A stretch of 64,000 nt of DNA, taken from NCBI RefSeq assembly GCF_002093115.1, contig NZ_NAAD01000014.1, forward strand, positions 62,001 through 126,000, written 5' to 3'. Each line of letters starts with the position of its first letter. Within the stretch, counting starts at the first letter, position 1. Below, one piece after another: positions 17,830-28,440 of this stretch. The DNA is from Geothermobacter hydrogeniphilus (GTDB lineage Bacteria; Desulfobacterota; Desulfuromonadia; Desulfuromonadales; Geothermobacteraceae). The position numbers were made by a program, and so were the translations under genes. The notes below the pieces were generated by a model. That model made no database searches. It worked only from the letters and a program-made list of their open reading frames with translations, and was not told the DNA's origin.

Positions 17830-18393
17830 ATGAAAATTGCACTGATTGCCGATGACGAACCCTTGATAAGACGTCAAGTCGCTGAAACCATAGAATGTTT
17901 TGGCTTTGACAGGATCATTGAAGCCGCAGACGGAAGCCAGGCGGTCAGCCTGGCATGCAGTGAGACCCCCCTCTTAATCATCATGGATGTTTCGATGCCG
18001 GGCATGGATGGAGTCACGGCTGCCGAAAAAATAAGCAACAGCGTCGCGGCACCGATCATTCTGCTCACCGGGACCAGCGATTCCGACACCATTGCCCGAG
18101 CGCGCGACGCCGGCGTACTCGGCTATCAGCTCAAGCCCTTTCAACCCGCCCAGTTGCAGGCCACCGTTGAACTGGCGATCCATCAGTTTGTCGAACTGAA
18201 CAACCTGCGCGACGAAAACGCCCGTCTCAAGGACACTCTGGCAACGCGCAAACTGGTTGATCAGGCCAAGGGGATCCTGATCGCAAACGGCCTCAGTGAA
18301 CCCGAGGCTCACCGCAAGATGCAGAAGCTGGCAATGGACAAGCGCAAATCACTGAAACAGGTTGCCGAAGCGATTCTGCTTACTGCCGACTGA
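17830..18393 (+). CDS. gnfR: ANTAR-domain response regulator, GnfR-like antiterminator
   Basis: 187 residues from the ATG at 17830 with an AGGAGGT site just before it; upstream in-frame codons are rejected. Residues 1-120 are a receiver (IADDEPLIRRQ, phospho-Asp in IIMDVSMPGMDG, Lys in GYQLKPFQP). The C-terminus is an ANTAR RNA-binding domain (KLVDQAKGILIANGLSEPEAHRKMQ ... VAEAIL). In Geobacter, GnfR is an RNA-binding antiterminator for nif genes, phosphorylated by GnfK. The adjacent kinase, the nif genes and the hairpin/terminator leaders in this window all fit that role. The symbol is given by family and context. Confidence 0.85.
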   Translation: MKIALIADDEPLIRRQVAETIECFGFDRIIEAADGSQAVSLACSETPLLIIMDVSMPGMDGVTAAEKISNSVAAPIILLTGTSDSDTIARARDAGVLGYQLKPFQPAQLQATVELAIHQFVELNNLRDENARLKDTLATRKLVDQAKGILIANGLSEPEAHRKMQKLAMDKRKSLKQVAEAILLTAD

Positions 18394-18412
18394 AGGCGCA
18401 AATGGACTGACG

Positions 18413-20029
18413 ATGCATTCAGCAGAGGAGCAACAAAATAAACTGCTTCAGGCGCAGATCGATATTGGCCGCAAGCTGGCGTCGAGCACCGAACAGGATG
18501 AACTGCTGACGCAGATCCTGCGTCTGTCGAGAAATATTTTCGGATTTGAAAACGCGATCATCAGGCTGCTTGAAAAAGAGACTGGCGAACTCGTAACCGC
18601 AGCATCTTTCGGTTATCCGGAAGATGCAGAAAAGGTGCGTATTGTCCCTGGAGAAGGGATTATGGGACAGGTCGCGCTGACTGGAAAACCGCTCCTGGTG
18701 GCCGATGTCGAAACCGAACCCGGGTACATCGGCGGCATCCGCGGCGCCCGCAGCGAACTGGCCGTGCCGCTGATCGCCAATGGACAGGTGATCGGTGTTT
18801 ACAACGTCGAAAGCTGCCGGCCTCACGCCTTTGCCCGGTCTGATATCGCCCCGCTCCTTTCTCTTGCCGGGCTCGCCGCCATCGCCATCGAAAATTCGCA
18901 CCTTTATCGAGAGCTTCACGCCGCGAGCAGCAGGAATCGCGAACTCGACCAGCTCAACCGACAGATCCTGCAGAGCGCCAGCCTGGGAATCTACAGCCTC
19001 GACATGAAGCTGCGGATCACCTCCTGGAACCCGCGCATGGAAGAATTCAGCGGGGTCAAAGCCGCGGAAGCGCTCGGCTGCAAACTGCTCATACTCTTCC
19101 CCCATCTGAGAAAAGAAGGTTTCGAGGAGGCGTTGCGGCAGGTGCTTGACGGTGGTCAACCCGGAAGGTTGAAGCTGGCTCACCGCAACCTGCGGGGTGA
19201 GCTGCGATTTCAGAAGCGTCGGCTTGCTCCGTTGCGGGATGGACGGATGATAACCGGCATCCTGGTGATGGTCGAAGACATCACTGATTTTCAGCGCCTG
19301 CTCGATCAGACCATCCAGACTGAGAAGCTGGCCGAAGTCGGCCGCCTGTCGGCGGGCATCGCTCACGAGGTCAACAATCCCCTGGCCGTCATCAGCTACG
19401 CGACCCAGCTGCTGCAGAGGGAGCAGGGCCAGAATAGTGAGCAACTGGAGCTGCTGAAAAGAATCGGCGACGAGGTCGAGCGCCTCAAGACCCTGACCGG
19501 GGGGCTGCTCTCCTTCTCCCGCAGCGGTGAGACCGTGCTTCGGCCCCTCGATCTGCACCAGGTCCTGCAGGACGTTCTGCTGCTGGTGTGCTACGAACTC
19601 GGCCGCAAGACGATCGAACTGCGCGAAAATCATGACGACATGCCGCTCGTGATGGGTGATTCAAACAAACTCAAGCAGGTCTTCATCAACCTCGTCATGA
19701 ACGCCACCCAGGCCATGGGGCGGGGGGGACGCCTGACAATAACCACCGGAACGACAACGGACGGAGATGCCAGGGTTGTCATCGCCGACAATGGACCGGG
19801 GATTCCCGATGAACTCAAGGCGAAGATCTTTGAGCCCTTCTTCACGACCAAGCAGGAGGGGGAGGGAACCGGCCTCGGCCTCTACCTGTGCAGCAACATC
19901 CTCGCCGAGCATAACGCCGGGCTGGCGCTCGATACAGCCGCCGAAGGAGGGGCTGAATTTTCTATTATTTTCCCCGGAATGAGCGGCGGCAGGAGTTATC
20001 ACAAACACTCGGCAGGGATCTGTAAATGA
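18413..20029 (+). CDS. gnfK: GAF-PAS sensor histidine kinase, GnfK-like
   Basis: 538 residues from the ATG at 18413, twenty bases after gnfR. Order: short coiled coil, GAF domain (about 20-170; [22 protein letters not shown]), PAS domain (about 190-310), HisKA ([17 protein letters not shown]) and HATPase ([32 protein letters not shown]). No membrane segment, so the signal is cytoplasmic. By context it should phosphorylate the ANTAR regulator in response to fixed-nitrogen limitation, as GnfK does in Geobacter. Confidence 0.83.
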   Translation: MHSAEEQQNKLLQAQIDIGRKLASSTEQDELLTQILRLSRNIFGFENAIIRLLEKETGELVTAASFGYPEDAEKVRIVPGEGIMGQVALTGKPLLVADVETEPGYIGGIRGARSELAVPLIANGQVIGVYNVESCRPHAFARSDIAPLLSLAGLAAIAIENSHLYRELHAASSRNRELDQLNRQILQSASLGIYSLDMKLRITSWNPRMEEFSGVKAAEALGCKLLILFPHLRKEGFEEALRQVLDGGQPGRLKLAHRNLRGELRFQKRRLAPLRDGRMITGILVMVEDITDFQRLLDQTIQTEKLAEVGRLSAGIAHEVNNPLAVISYATQLLQREQGQNSEQLELLKRIGDEVERLKTLTGGLLSFSRSGETVLRPLDLHQVLQDVLLLVCYELGRKTIELRENHDDMPLVMGDSNKLKQVFINLVMNATQAMGRGGRLTITTGTTTDGDARVVIADNGPGIPDELKAKIFEPFFTTKQEGEGTGLGLYLCSNILAEHNAGLALDTAAEGGAEFSIIFPGMSGGRSYHKHSAGICK

Positions 20030-20072
20030 TTAAAACAGGCAAAAGGTTTCGCTTTTGTAAAGTGTCCATGCC

Positions 20073-20088
20073 TGGCATACCTGGCGCT
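20073..20088 (+). promoter_or_regulatory. candidate sigma-54 promoter of glnB
   Basis: CTGGCATACCTGGCGCT has the GG-N10-GC spacing (GG 20074-20075, GC 20086-20087) with a good -24 element. It is about 157 bases before the glnB start. Confidence 0.5.
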
Positions 20089-20121
20089 GGACCCCGCCTT
20101 CAGGACCAACCAAAAAAATGA

Positions 20122-20748
<627 letters not shown>

Positions 20749-20863
20749 ACATCACGTATTGACCTGTCCTCCTCACGTCTTAAGAATCCAGGAACAATAT
20801 CGATAGACCTTGCCTCATACAGACTCTGCCGAATCCCCGGAAGGAAGCGTCATCATTTTTTTC

Positions 20864-21658
20864 ATGAACGATCACCTGATCAATCGCTGCAACCTGCCTC
20901 CCCGGACGATCGCCTCGTGTCACTTCAACACCTACCCGCAGGCGCTCAAGATTCAGGGCGTGTACGCAGCCAACCGGCTGCTCTTTGAGCTTCTACGCAA
21001 ACAGCAAACGGCCGAGGAGCGCGGAATTCAGTTCCACGACTACATGGATGTCAAGTTCCAACTCCACCAGTGGCAACGGGAGGACTCGAAAAACAGCCGC
21101 AAGAGTCTCAAGAACAGCTATCTGCGCTTTCTGCGCGGTTGGCTGTTTGACAGCAACTCCATCGAGGGCGCGGTACTCAAGGGCTGGGTCGAATCGCGCT
21201 TCGGGCTGGTTCCGACTTTCCACCACCGGCCGATCCGCAACTTCGAGGACGTGGCCTACCAGCGCTTCACCTTTGACCGCATGAAGGGCGCGGAACGAAC
21301 CAGCGCCATCTTCTCCCAGCTGGATCTGCTCTATGAATTCGTTCAGCAGGAACTGCCGCATCACTACCCGGGGCGAACCCACCTGCGCCTTTACCGGGGC
21401 ATAAACGACCTCGAAGAGCACCTGATTCTTGAACAGTACGACCGAAAACACTGCCTGCTGCGCCTCAACAACCTCAACTCCTTCACCGATGATTTCGAAC
21501 ACGCCTGGGAGTTCGGATCCAGGGTGCTGCAGACCGAAGTCCCCCTGGTGAAGATCGTCTTCGCCGGCGGGTTGCTGCCGCGCTCACTGTTCAGGGGAGA
21601 GGGCGAACTGCTGGTGATCGGCGGGGAGTACGAGGTTGAGGTCCTGACAGGTGGCTGA
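20864..21658 (+). CDS. draT: NAD+-dinitrogenase-reductase ADP-ribosyltransferase DraT
   Basis: 264 residues from the ATG at 20864, which aligns with the usual DraT start (NRCNLPPRTIASCHFN). A TTG at 20810 would add 18 residues. A GGAAGGA motif lies 18 bases upstream of the ATG, so the start is somewhat uncertain. DraT ADP-ribosylates an Arg of NifH when ammonium or energy stress appears, switching nitrogenase off. Visible motifs are GVYAANRLLFELL, DVAYQRFTFD and RLYRGINDLEEH. It overlaps draG by eight bases. Confidence 0.9.
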   Translation: MNDHLINRCNLPPRTIASCHFNTYPQALKIQGVYAANRLLFELLRKQQTAEERGIQFHDYMDVKFQLHQWQREDSKNSRKSLKNSYLRFLRGWLFDSNSIEGAVLKGWVESRFGLVPTFHHRPIRNFEDVAYQRFTFDRMKGAERTSAIFSQLDLLYEFVQQELPHHYPGRTHLRLYRGINDLEEHLILEQYDRKHCLLRLNNLNSFTDDFEHAWEFGSRVLQTEVPLVKIVFAGGLLPRSLFRGEGELLVIGGEYEVEVLTGG

Positions 21659-22586
21659 GAGACTGATCGAACGCGCCCGCGCCTGCTTTCTCGGGCTTGC
21701 CCTCGGCGACGCCCTGGGGGCAACGACCGAGTTCATGACCCCGGTCGAAATCCGGATGAAGTTCAAGGTCCACCACAAGATCCGCGGCGGGGGCTGGCTT
21801 GGCCTGAAACCGGGGCAGGTGACTGACGACACCGAGATGTCGCTGGCACTGGCGCGCGCCCTGCTCGAACGGGGGGACTGGAACCTGCAGGCCGTCGCCG
21901 AGCAATTTCTCGCCTGGATGCGCGCCAAGCCGGTGGATATCGGCGCAACCGTGCGCAGGGGAATCAACCGCTATCGACGCAGCGGAGAACTGCAGACTCC
22001 CTACAATGACTGGGACGCCGGAAACGGCGCGGTGATGCGCATGGCCCCGGTCGCGATCATCACCCTGGGAGATGACGAGGCACTGGTCCGCTGCGCCCTG
22101 GAGCAGGCCCGGTTGACCCATAACCATCCCCTCTCGGATGCCGGCTGTCTGTACGTCGGACGCATGGTGCAGGCCTCACTCCTCGGGGCTGACCGCTTCC
22201 GTCTCCACCAGCTGACCCGGGGGCTGGTTGCGAAACATCCCATTTTCCGCTTCAACAATTACCATGGCCACGCCTCCGGCTATGTGGTCGAAACCCTGCA
22301 GACCGTTTTTCATTACCTCTTTACCACCGGCAGTTTCGAGGAGTGCCTCATCGGCGTGGTCAACCAGGGGGGCGACACCGACACCACCGGGGCCATCGCG
22401 GGGATGATTGCCGGGGCCTTTTACGGTCTCGGGGCCCTGCCGGCAGCCTGGTTGAGGCGGCTGGACCGGAAGGTGCGGGAGGAGGTCGAGGACGCTGCGG
22501 AGCGCCTGGTACGACTTTCGCCGGCCGGAAAAAGGCTTGGCATCAAACCTGAAAGTCATACGACCGCGACGAGCTCTACGAGATGA
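21651..22586 (+). CDS. draG: ADP-ribosyl-[dinitrogen reductase] hydrolase DraG
   Basis: 311 residues from a GTG that overlaps draT. DraG removes ADP-ribose from NifH, restoring nitrogenase. The di-metal ligands are visible in VTDDTEMSLA near residue 60 and NQGGDTDTTGAIAG near residue 240, with FLGLALGDALG at the N-terminus. The last 10 or so residues (SHTTATSSTR) look unlike a family tail. An alternative frame at 22559-22636 reads YDRDELYEMIPMFEAVAARM..., so a late frameshift is possible. Confidence 0.9.
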   Translation: MAERLIERARACFLGLALGDALGATTEFMTPVEIRMKFKVHHKIRGGGWLGLKPGQVTDDTEMSLALARALLERGDWNLQAVAEQFLAWMRAKPVDIGATVRRGINRYRRSGELQTPYNDWDAGNGAVMRMAPVAIITLGDDEALVRCALEQARLTHNHPLSDAGCLYVGRMVQASLLGADRFRLHQLTRGLVAKHPIFRFNNYHGHASGYVVETLQTVFHYLFTTGSFEECLIGVVNQGGDTDTTGAIAGMIAGAFYGLGALPAAWLRRLDRKVREEVEDAAERLVRLSPAGKRLGIKPESHTTATSSTR

Positions 22587-22706
22587 TCCCGATGTTCGAG
22601 GCGGTTGCCGCCCGGATGGTCATGTTGCCGGGATAGATTTACAAGGGGCGCGCGAGTGTTAACCTTGAACACAACACATTCGTTTGCCTTGTGAAAGGAG
22701 CACGCC

Positions 22707-22925
22707 ATGACTTACGGAACGGGACGGACCTACAAAAAGGTCGAAATAATCGGCACCTCCAGCGCCGGACTCGAAGCCGCTGTTCAGCAGGCGGTTGATC
22801 GCGCCCAGCAATCGTTGGACAAGCTCTCCTGGTTTGAGGTTCTCGACATCCGCGGCCACATCGGCAACGATGGCAAGATTGACGAATATCAGGCTGTCAT
22901 CAAGGTCGCTTTCGAACTGAAATAG
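22707..22925 (+). CDS. dodecin family flavin-binding protein
   Basis: 72 residues with a GAAAGGAG site. It matches the small dodecin fold: VEIIGTSSAGLEAAVQQAVDRA, WFEVLDIRGHI and the C-terminal YQAVIKVAFEL strand. Dodecins form hollow dodecamers that store or buffer riboflavin/FMN. It stands alone between draG and a truncated MITE; a link to nitrogen fixation is not shown. Confidence 0.88.
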   Translation: MTYGTGRTYKKVEIIGTSSAGLEAAVQQAVDRAQQSLDKLSWFEVLDIRGHIGNDGKIDEYQAVIKVAFELK

Positions 22926-22928
22926 TCT

Positions 22929-22993
22929 CCTGAATCAGTGAGTTACTACTGGATGGAGAGTGCAAGCGCTTGGCCTGAATGAGATTTTCACCT
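22929..22993. mobile_element. truncated MITE (CCTGAATC family), inverted orientation
   Basis: CCTGAATCAGTGAGTTACTAC, GGATGGAGAGTGCAAGCGCT and TGGCCTGAATGAGATTTTCA match the end of the 162-bp element in the orientation seen at 46903. The rest of the element is missing. Confidence 0.75.
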
Positions 22994-23060
22994 AGCGAGC
23001 TTGTCGGACTTTGCGTGAAAAAAGATTTTTACACCCCAACCACCATGGACGGTGAGAAGC

Positions 23061-23201
23061 ATGAAAGGGAATGAAATCGGCAAAATTGTCATCAATGCAG
23101 CCTGCAAAGTACACACGGCGCCAGGTCCCGGGTTGTTTGAGTCGGTCTATGAATCTGTTCTGGCTTATGAATTGAAAGGAAGAGTATCAGAACAGTCCTG
23201 A
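23061..23201 (+). pseudogene. truncated GxxExxY-family gene
   Basis: Forty-six residues starting MKGNEIGKIVINAACKVHT and containing the family signature GLFESVY, then a stop at 23199-23201 where the family normally continues to about 125 residues. The break is at TCCTGAATCCC, close to the MITE end sequence CCTGAATC, so damage by that element family is possible. GxxExxY proteins have a PD-(D/E)XK-like fold of uncertain function. Confidence 0.65.
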
Positions 23202-23448
23202 ATCCCCCGGACACATAAAGGAAGGGGGGGAAGGCCAACCTGGCCGAACGTTACAAAATTTATAGTTCCTTGAGTTTGTAACTGCGCGACTCGTATCCAT
23301 ATGCCATCAGGGCATGACTTAGTAGTGTATTTTTCATTGGTTACTGGACACGAAACAATTCAGTTGTATACTCCTCAAGGTAATCTTTCGTATATATGGG
23401 CACTTTCACAGGCGTCTCAATACCAGCGTCTCATTCCTGGAGCCACGG
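23202..23448. other. intergenic, nothing recognised
   Basis: About 250 bases; open frames here have no homology I recognise. Base composition starts to fall toward the AT-richer stretch that follows. Confidence 0.4.
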
Positions 23449-24429
23449 ATGTCAGAAGCTATGGTCCCAAAAACCATTCTGCTATTGTGCCGTTCCAGGA
23501 ACCAGGATCTTCTGGTTGCCGCCTACAACCAGCTGGTACGCCGCAACCTGCTTCCTTTCGGGATCAATGTGGAGGTCAACCCGAGTTCCGAACGGATTGA
23601 AACTCTTCGGACCACCACCCAGTGCCTGATTTTCTTTGAACTGCGGCCAGAAAGACCTGACGAAAGCACACTGCAACTCGCCTCAATTCGCAAAAAATTT
23701 TCCAATGCAGGGCATCAAATTGTTCTTCTGGCCAGCAGTCAATTCGACTACCTGAGTCTGGCCCTGCAGTTCGACATAGGCAACATTCTTCTCGACAATC
23801 TATTTGATATCCACGTTATCGCAGCGCTGACCAAGAAACTGTTGACGGATGATTTTTTTGGATTTTCAGCGTTTTTCCCCAATGGGTACCCTGTTTTTGA
23901 TCGAAAATATGAAATTAAAGGTGACGTAAAAATTTCTCGCCTCGAAGAAACCTTCTTTCAGGACTTCATCGACACGCTTGAGGAAGAACAAAGGCACAAT
24001 TTTTCTTTCTACATTACAGAGCTTGCAGTCAATGCACTGGCCTACGGGGTTTACGGCATCACTGCTGAAGAGCGGGACCAGGAAGGGACAGCCCTGCCAC
24101 CGGTCATTCAGGTTCCCGACCGGGAGGCCATCCATGTCCATATTGTCAGGGATTTCGAGAAATACGGGATTTCCGTCATTGACCAGAAAGGCACCCTTCG
24201 CTCCTCACGGATTTTAAAGAAAATCCGGAGACACTCATCCTTCATTCCAGGGGAACTCCCCCCCGGGATTGAAGACACCTCCGGTCGCGGGTTGTTTTTA
24301 TTGTCTCAGCAGACGCGTCTCGTCGTGAACATTCTGCTCAACCAAAAGACGGAAGTGATCTTGATGCATTTTTTTGACGAAAAGAAAAACAAATATCAGA
24401 ATCTGATTATCAACGAAAAACATCCTTGA
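23449..24429 (+). CDS. RsbW-type ATPase domain protein with N-terminal receiver-like domain
   Basis: 326 residues from the ATG at 23449. The first 125 residues alternate strands and helices like a receiver (ILLLCRSRNQDLLVAAYNQL ... IVLLASSQFDY), but the phospho-acceptor position is unclear. Residues about 165-325 resemble a GHKL ATPase of the anti-sigma/serine kinase type: ITELAVNALAYGVYG (N box) and EDTSGRGLFLLSQ (G box). A SpoIIAA-like gene lies convergently next door, so the two could form a partner-switching pair. Base composition is lower in GC than the flanking nif genes. Confidence 0.7.
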   Translation: MSEAMVPKTILLLCRSRNQDLLVAAYNQLVRRNLLPFGINVEVNPSSERIETLRTTTQCLIFFELRPERPDESTLQLASIRKKFSNAGHQIVLLASSQFDYLSLALQFDIGNILLDNLFDIHVIAALTKKLLTDDFFGFSAFFPNGYPVFDRKYEIKGDVKISRLEETFFQDFIDTLEEEQRHNFSFYITELAVNALAYGVYGITAEERDQEGTALPPVIQVPDREAIHVHIVRDFEKYGISVIDQKGTLRSSRILKKIRRHSSFIPGELPPGIEDTSGRGLFLLSQQTRLVVNILLNQKTEVILMHFFDEKKNKYQNLIINEKHP

Positions 24430-24513
24430 CGGGTGGAAATAGATCCCCTTACCCGCAGCAATTCAGTACCGTATGTCACTTCTCCAAAAGATGAACTTGT
24501 TAGCTAAATTCAG

Positions 24514-24885
24514 TTATCCGACCTCCATCAACCATTGTTCTGCTTCTTCTATCGTTCTAAACACCATATTTTGTGATGTTCTATTTGTATACGATTGGAA
24601 CATACGAGACAGTCCATAATCCAAATCGTCTTTAACAACAATGGCCACATTAACTTCACTCACCGTTGATGATAATTTGCAGGATTTGGTCGCAATACTC
24701 ATTATATCCTCCGACTTTAATTCAGAAAAATCTGCGTTTCTCAGATCCCACAACCTGCACATTCCATTTTTGTATTTATCACAATTTATTGTCGACTCTA
24801 ATGCCTCTAAAACAATATCTTTATTCAACGTACCAGTAAGGACAATGTAAGCTATGTTATTTTTTTCATCAAACCACAAATCCAT
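24514..24885 (-). CDS. SpoIIAA/STAS-like small protein
   Basis: 123 residues from the ATG at 24885, which follows AAGAGGG; the ATG at 24906 is less well placed. The pattern YIVLTGTLNKDIVLEALEST ... CRLWDLRNADFSEL ... VNVAIVVKDDLDYGLSRMFQ ... FRTIEEAEQWL is that of SpoIIAA-like/STAS-type domains of about 120 residues. AT-rich codon use contrasts with neighbours and suggests acquisition. It may pair with the RsbW-like protein at 23449. Confidence 0.65.
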   Translation of the reverse strand: MDLWFDEKNNIAYIVLTGTLNKDIVLEALESTINCDKYKNGMCRLWDLRNADFSELKSEDIMSIATKSCKLSSTVSEVNVAIVVKDDLDYGLSRMFQSYTNRTSQNMVFRTIEEAEQWLMEVG

Positions 24886-25511
24886 ATTTTGCCCTCTTTT
24901 GGTCATGGTTCAACTATTATCAAGCTCACAAACTAGAAATACGTACATTTATAAAAATGTTACAAAGATATTTTTATCTTTATTTTTCACAGGCGACAAT
25001 GATGCTTTTGGATATAGCCAGATATTAAATACCAATACTACCTTTAACAATTTCAATCATCTCTCTCCGCATACCTCCCCCATCCTTATTCTTGCCACCA
25101 ACATCCTCCCAATGATTTTCCCTTTATTTCGGTCAACCAGGGGCGATTTTTTAGTAAAATCGTTCGCAACACCGTCGAGAAGACCCCGAATGAGATGCTC
25201 GACGCCGAAGCCGATCGCCTGGCAACACCGAGAAATACCAGCGTCATGAAGCCCGAACCGGACACTATCAGCCCTGCATTTACCGCACCCTCTGCCACTC
25301 ATTTGCCCACCCAGTGCTCAATTGCTGAGCAGATTGACGAACCCAAAATCCGCGCAACCCTGTCGGCATTGTGCCGGCAAACCGATAAACAGGCTCTTTG
25401 CACGATTTTTTTCGACGTTGGCACGGCTCGTGGATGTGTCGACCAGTGAATAACGACTCCTTCAGGAATGAAGGTGCCAACCATGGCGCTACAGAGTTGT
25501 TGCGCCCCAAA
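24886..25511. other. long intergenic region before nifH leader
   Basis: About 620 bases. 24900-25100 is strongly AT-rich; 25130-25500 is GC-richer and has short open frames on both strands (for example about 80 codons at 25057-25302 minus and 25195-25449 plus). None has a ribosome site or sequence that I recognise. It probably holds the nifH promoter and decayed DNA. Confidence 0.45.
25364..25379 (+). promoter_or_regulatory. weak candidate sigma-54 promoter of nifH
   Basis: TCGGCATTGTGCCGGCA has GG-N10-GC spacing (25365-25366, 25377-25378). A better -24 element, TTGGCACG near 25414, lacks GC at the right distance. The nifH promoter is therefore not settled. Confidence 0.25.
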
Positions 25512-25590
25512 AACCAAATAAGTGATTTGGTTAAACAGGCAATGAAGCCCGTTTTGATCTCTTGAGATCTGGACGGGCTTTTCTCTTTTT
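25512..25590 (+). promoter_or_regulatory. nifH leader module 1: ANTAR-type hairpin and terminator
   Basis: First hairpin AACCAAAT-AAGTG-ATTTGGTT (25512-25532). Second hairpin GGC-AATGAA-GCC (25538-25549) with a six-base loop carrying A1 and G4. Its 3' half overlaps the 5' arm of a terminator AAGCCCGT (25545-25552) / ACGGGCTT (25573-25580) followed by TTTTCTCTTTTT. An inner GATCTC/GAGATC stem extends it. Mutually exclusive folding is the known ANTAR antitermination design. The first hairpin has a five-base loop, so it is not canonical. Confidence 0.7.
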
Positions 25591-25663
25591 GGCGCACCGC
25601 ATCGCGCCCCAGGCATTGAAGCCCGTCATCCGCTGACCTTCTTCAGCAGAGACGGGCTTTTTT
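25591..25663 (+). promoter_or_regulatory. nifH leader module 2: ANTAR-type hairpin and terminator
   Basis: A second, tandem version. GGCGC-ACCGCATC-GCGCC (25591-25608; loop begins A and has G fourth) is followed by GGC-ATTGAA-GCC (25612-25623; A1, G4). The latter overlaps terminator arm AAGCCCGTC (25619-25627), paired with GACGGGCTT (25651-25659) and a six-U tail. The two modules share the AAGCCCGT arm, so they look duplicated. The nifH start is about 130 bases downstream. Confidence 0.7.
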
Positions 25664-25770
25664 GTACGCAAGAAAAGGCTTGAATCGCAGCAGGCAGACC
25701 ACATCAACGGAGATGCCGCCGTGATCTGCTGTGCAGAAGGCCTTAACCAAGGTGGCGGATGAGCCGCTGA

Positions 25771-26670
<900 letters not shown>

Positions 26671-26858
26671 GCGGCGGACGATTTCTTCTCGACTCGGCGT
26701 GCTTCGGGGGAATCGCACACGCGACGCAGCGTCCCCGGCGCGCCTTGATTCGGAAAGAACTTGTCCGCCTGGGCATGTGCCAAGTTCGATAAAAGATCCG
26801 GGTTTTGTCCAGTGCCCAGTGCCTGATGCCCAGAGCCCGATGCGACAAAGGAGCATCC
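26671..26858. other. long nifH-nifD spacer
   Basis: 188 bases without a gene. The left part is GC-rich; the right part holds short direct repeats (CAGTGCCCAGTGCCTGATGCCCAG). It resembles other intergenic repeats of the window. No terminator with a T-run was seen, so nifH and nifD are probably cotranscribed. Confidence 0.5.
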
Positions 26859-28301
26859 ATGTCAGAACGTAAGCCCATCAAGGGCATGAGCAAAGCAAGA
26901 ACCGAGAAGCTGATCAAGAAAACCCTGGCCGAAATGCCGGAGAAGGCGGCCAAGAAGCGTGCCCCGCACTTTGTTGCCAATGAACCGAGTGCTTCGACCT
27001 GCGCCGTCAGGTCGAACAAGAAGGTCGTTCCCGGGGTCATGAGTCAGCGTGGCTGCGCCTATGCCGGTGCCAAGGGGGTGGTCTGGGGACCGATCCGCGA
27101 CGTGGTGCATGTCAGTCACGGCCCGGTCGGCTGCGGCATGTACAGCTGGGGGACGCGGCGCAACCTGATGCAGGGCAAGCCGGGAGTCACCTCCTTCCCC
27201 TACAACTTCACTTCCGATTTCCAGGAGCGCGATATTGTCTACGGCGGCGACAAAAAACTGATGAAGCTGCTGCGCGAGGCCAACGAGCTCTTCCCGCTCA
27301 ACAAGGGGTTGTCGGTGCTCTCCGAATGTCCGGTCGGCCTGATCGGTGACGACATCAATGCCGTTGCCAGGGAGATGGAGAAGGAGTTCGGAAAACTGGT
27401 CATCCCCTGCAACTGTGAGGGCTTCCGCGGGGTTTCCCAGTCGCTGGGGCACCACATTTCCAATGACTCGATTCGTGACTTCGTCATCGGCAAACACAAG
27501 TACGACGAGGAGCCCGGCCCTTATGACGTGGCACTGATCGGCGACTACAACATCGGCGGCGACGTCTGGGCGGCCAAGCCGATCCTTGAAGAGATAGGCC
27601 TCAATATCAAGAGCGTCTGGACCGGCGACGGCGAGATCGAGAAGATCGCCGCTACCAACAGCGTCAAACTCAACCTGATCCACTGCTACCGCTCGATGAA
27701 CTACATGTGCAAGGTGATGGAGGAGAAATGGAACATCCCCTGGCTGGAGTACAACTTCTTCGGCCCGACCAAGATCGAGTCCAGCCTGCGCGCCATTGGC
27801 GAGCTGTTTGACGACAAGATCAAAAAAAACGTCGAGAAAGTGATCAGGAAATACCGCAAAGAGATGGACGAGGTGATCGCCAGGTACAAACCACGCCTCG
27901 AAGGCAAAACCGCGATGCTCTTCGTCGGCGGGCTGCGCCCGCGCCACACCATCGGCGCCTACGAGGATCTCGGCATCCAGATCACGGGTGCCGGCTACGA
28001 ATTCGCTCACCAGGACGACTATGACCGCACCGGCCCGGAAATGGCCAGGGACACGATCATTTACGATGATGTCTCTGAGTTCGAGCTGGAGAAGTTCGTC
28101 GACGAGTTCAAGCCCGACCTGATCGGCAGCGGAATCAAGGAGAAGTATGTCTTCCAGAAAGCCGGCATCCCTTTCCGCCAGATGCATAGCTGGGACTACT
28201 CGGGCCCCTATCACGGCTACGAAGGATTCAAGATCTTTGCCCGCGATATCGACATGGCGATCAACTCGCCGACCTGGGACCTGGTGAAAAGTCCGTTTTA
28301 A
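26859..28301 (+). CDS. nifD: nitrogenase molybdenum-iron protein alpha chain
   Basis: 480 residues from the ATG at 26859 (AAAGGAG site). P-cluster cysteines lie in [23 protein letters not shown] and [11 protein letters not shown]. FeMo-cofactor ligands are Cys in [11 protein letters not shown] and His in [12 protein letters not shown]. It forms the catalytic alpha2beta2 component with NifK. The sequence is full length and intact. Confidence 0.98.
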   Translation: MSERKPIKGMSKARTEKLIKKTLAEMPEKAAKKRAPHFVANEPSASTCAVRSNKKVVPGVMSQRGCAYAGAKGVVWGPIRDVVHVSHGPVGCGMYSWGTRRNLMQGKPGVTSFPYNFTSDFQERDIVYGGDKKLMKLLREANELFPLNKGLSVLSECPVGLIGDDINAVAREMEKEFGKLVIPCNCEGFRGVSQSLGHHISNDSIRDFVIGKHKYDEEPGPYDVALIGDYNIGGDVWAAKPILEEIGLNIKSVWTGDGEIEKIAATNSVKLNLIHCYRSMNYMCKVMEEKWNIPWLEYNFFGPTKIESSLRAIGELFDDKIKKNVEKVIRKYRKEMDEVIARYKPRLEGKTAMLFVGGLRPRHTIGAYEDLGIQITGAGYEFAHQDDYDRTGPEMARDTIIYDDVSEFELEKFVDEFKPDLIGSGIKEKYVFQKAGIPFRQMHSWDYSGPYHGYEGFKIFARDIDMAINSPTWDLVKSPF

Positions 28302-28440
28302 GCAAAAGCATTCTCACGCGGAGTTCGCAGAGTCCGCAAAGTCTTAAACCAGGGCAAATCATTCAGGTTTTCTTGAGCACTTGACGGACTTATGTGAGCA
28401 AAGCGAACGGGCACGAGACCGATTTTAAAGGAGATACCCC

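Noticed and set aside
25406-25430. TTGGCACG near 25414 as the nifH sigma-54 promoter
   Set aside because: The -24 half is perfect, but at the required distance the -12 GC is GG, so it was not called.
25057-25449. Open frames on both strands of about 80 codons before nifH
   Set aside because: No ribosome site, no known motif and mutually overlapping; treated as noncoding or decayed DNA.
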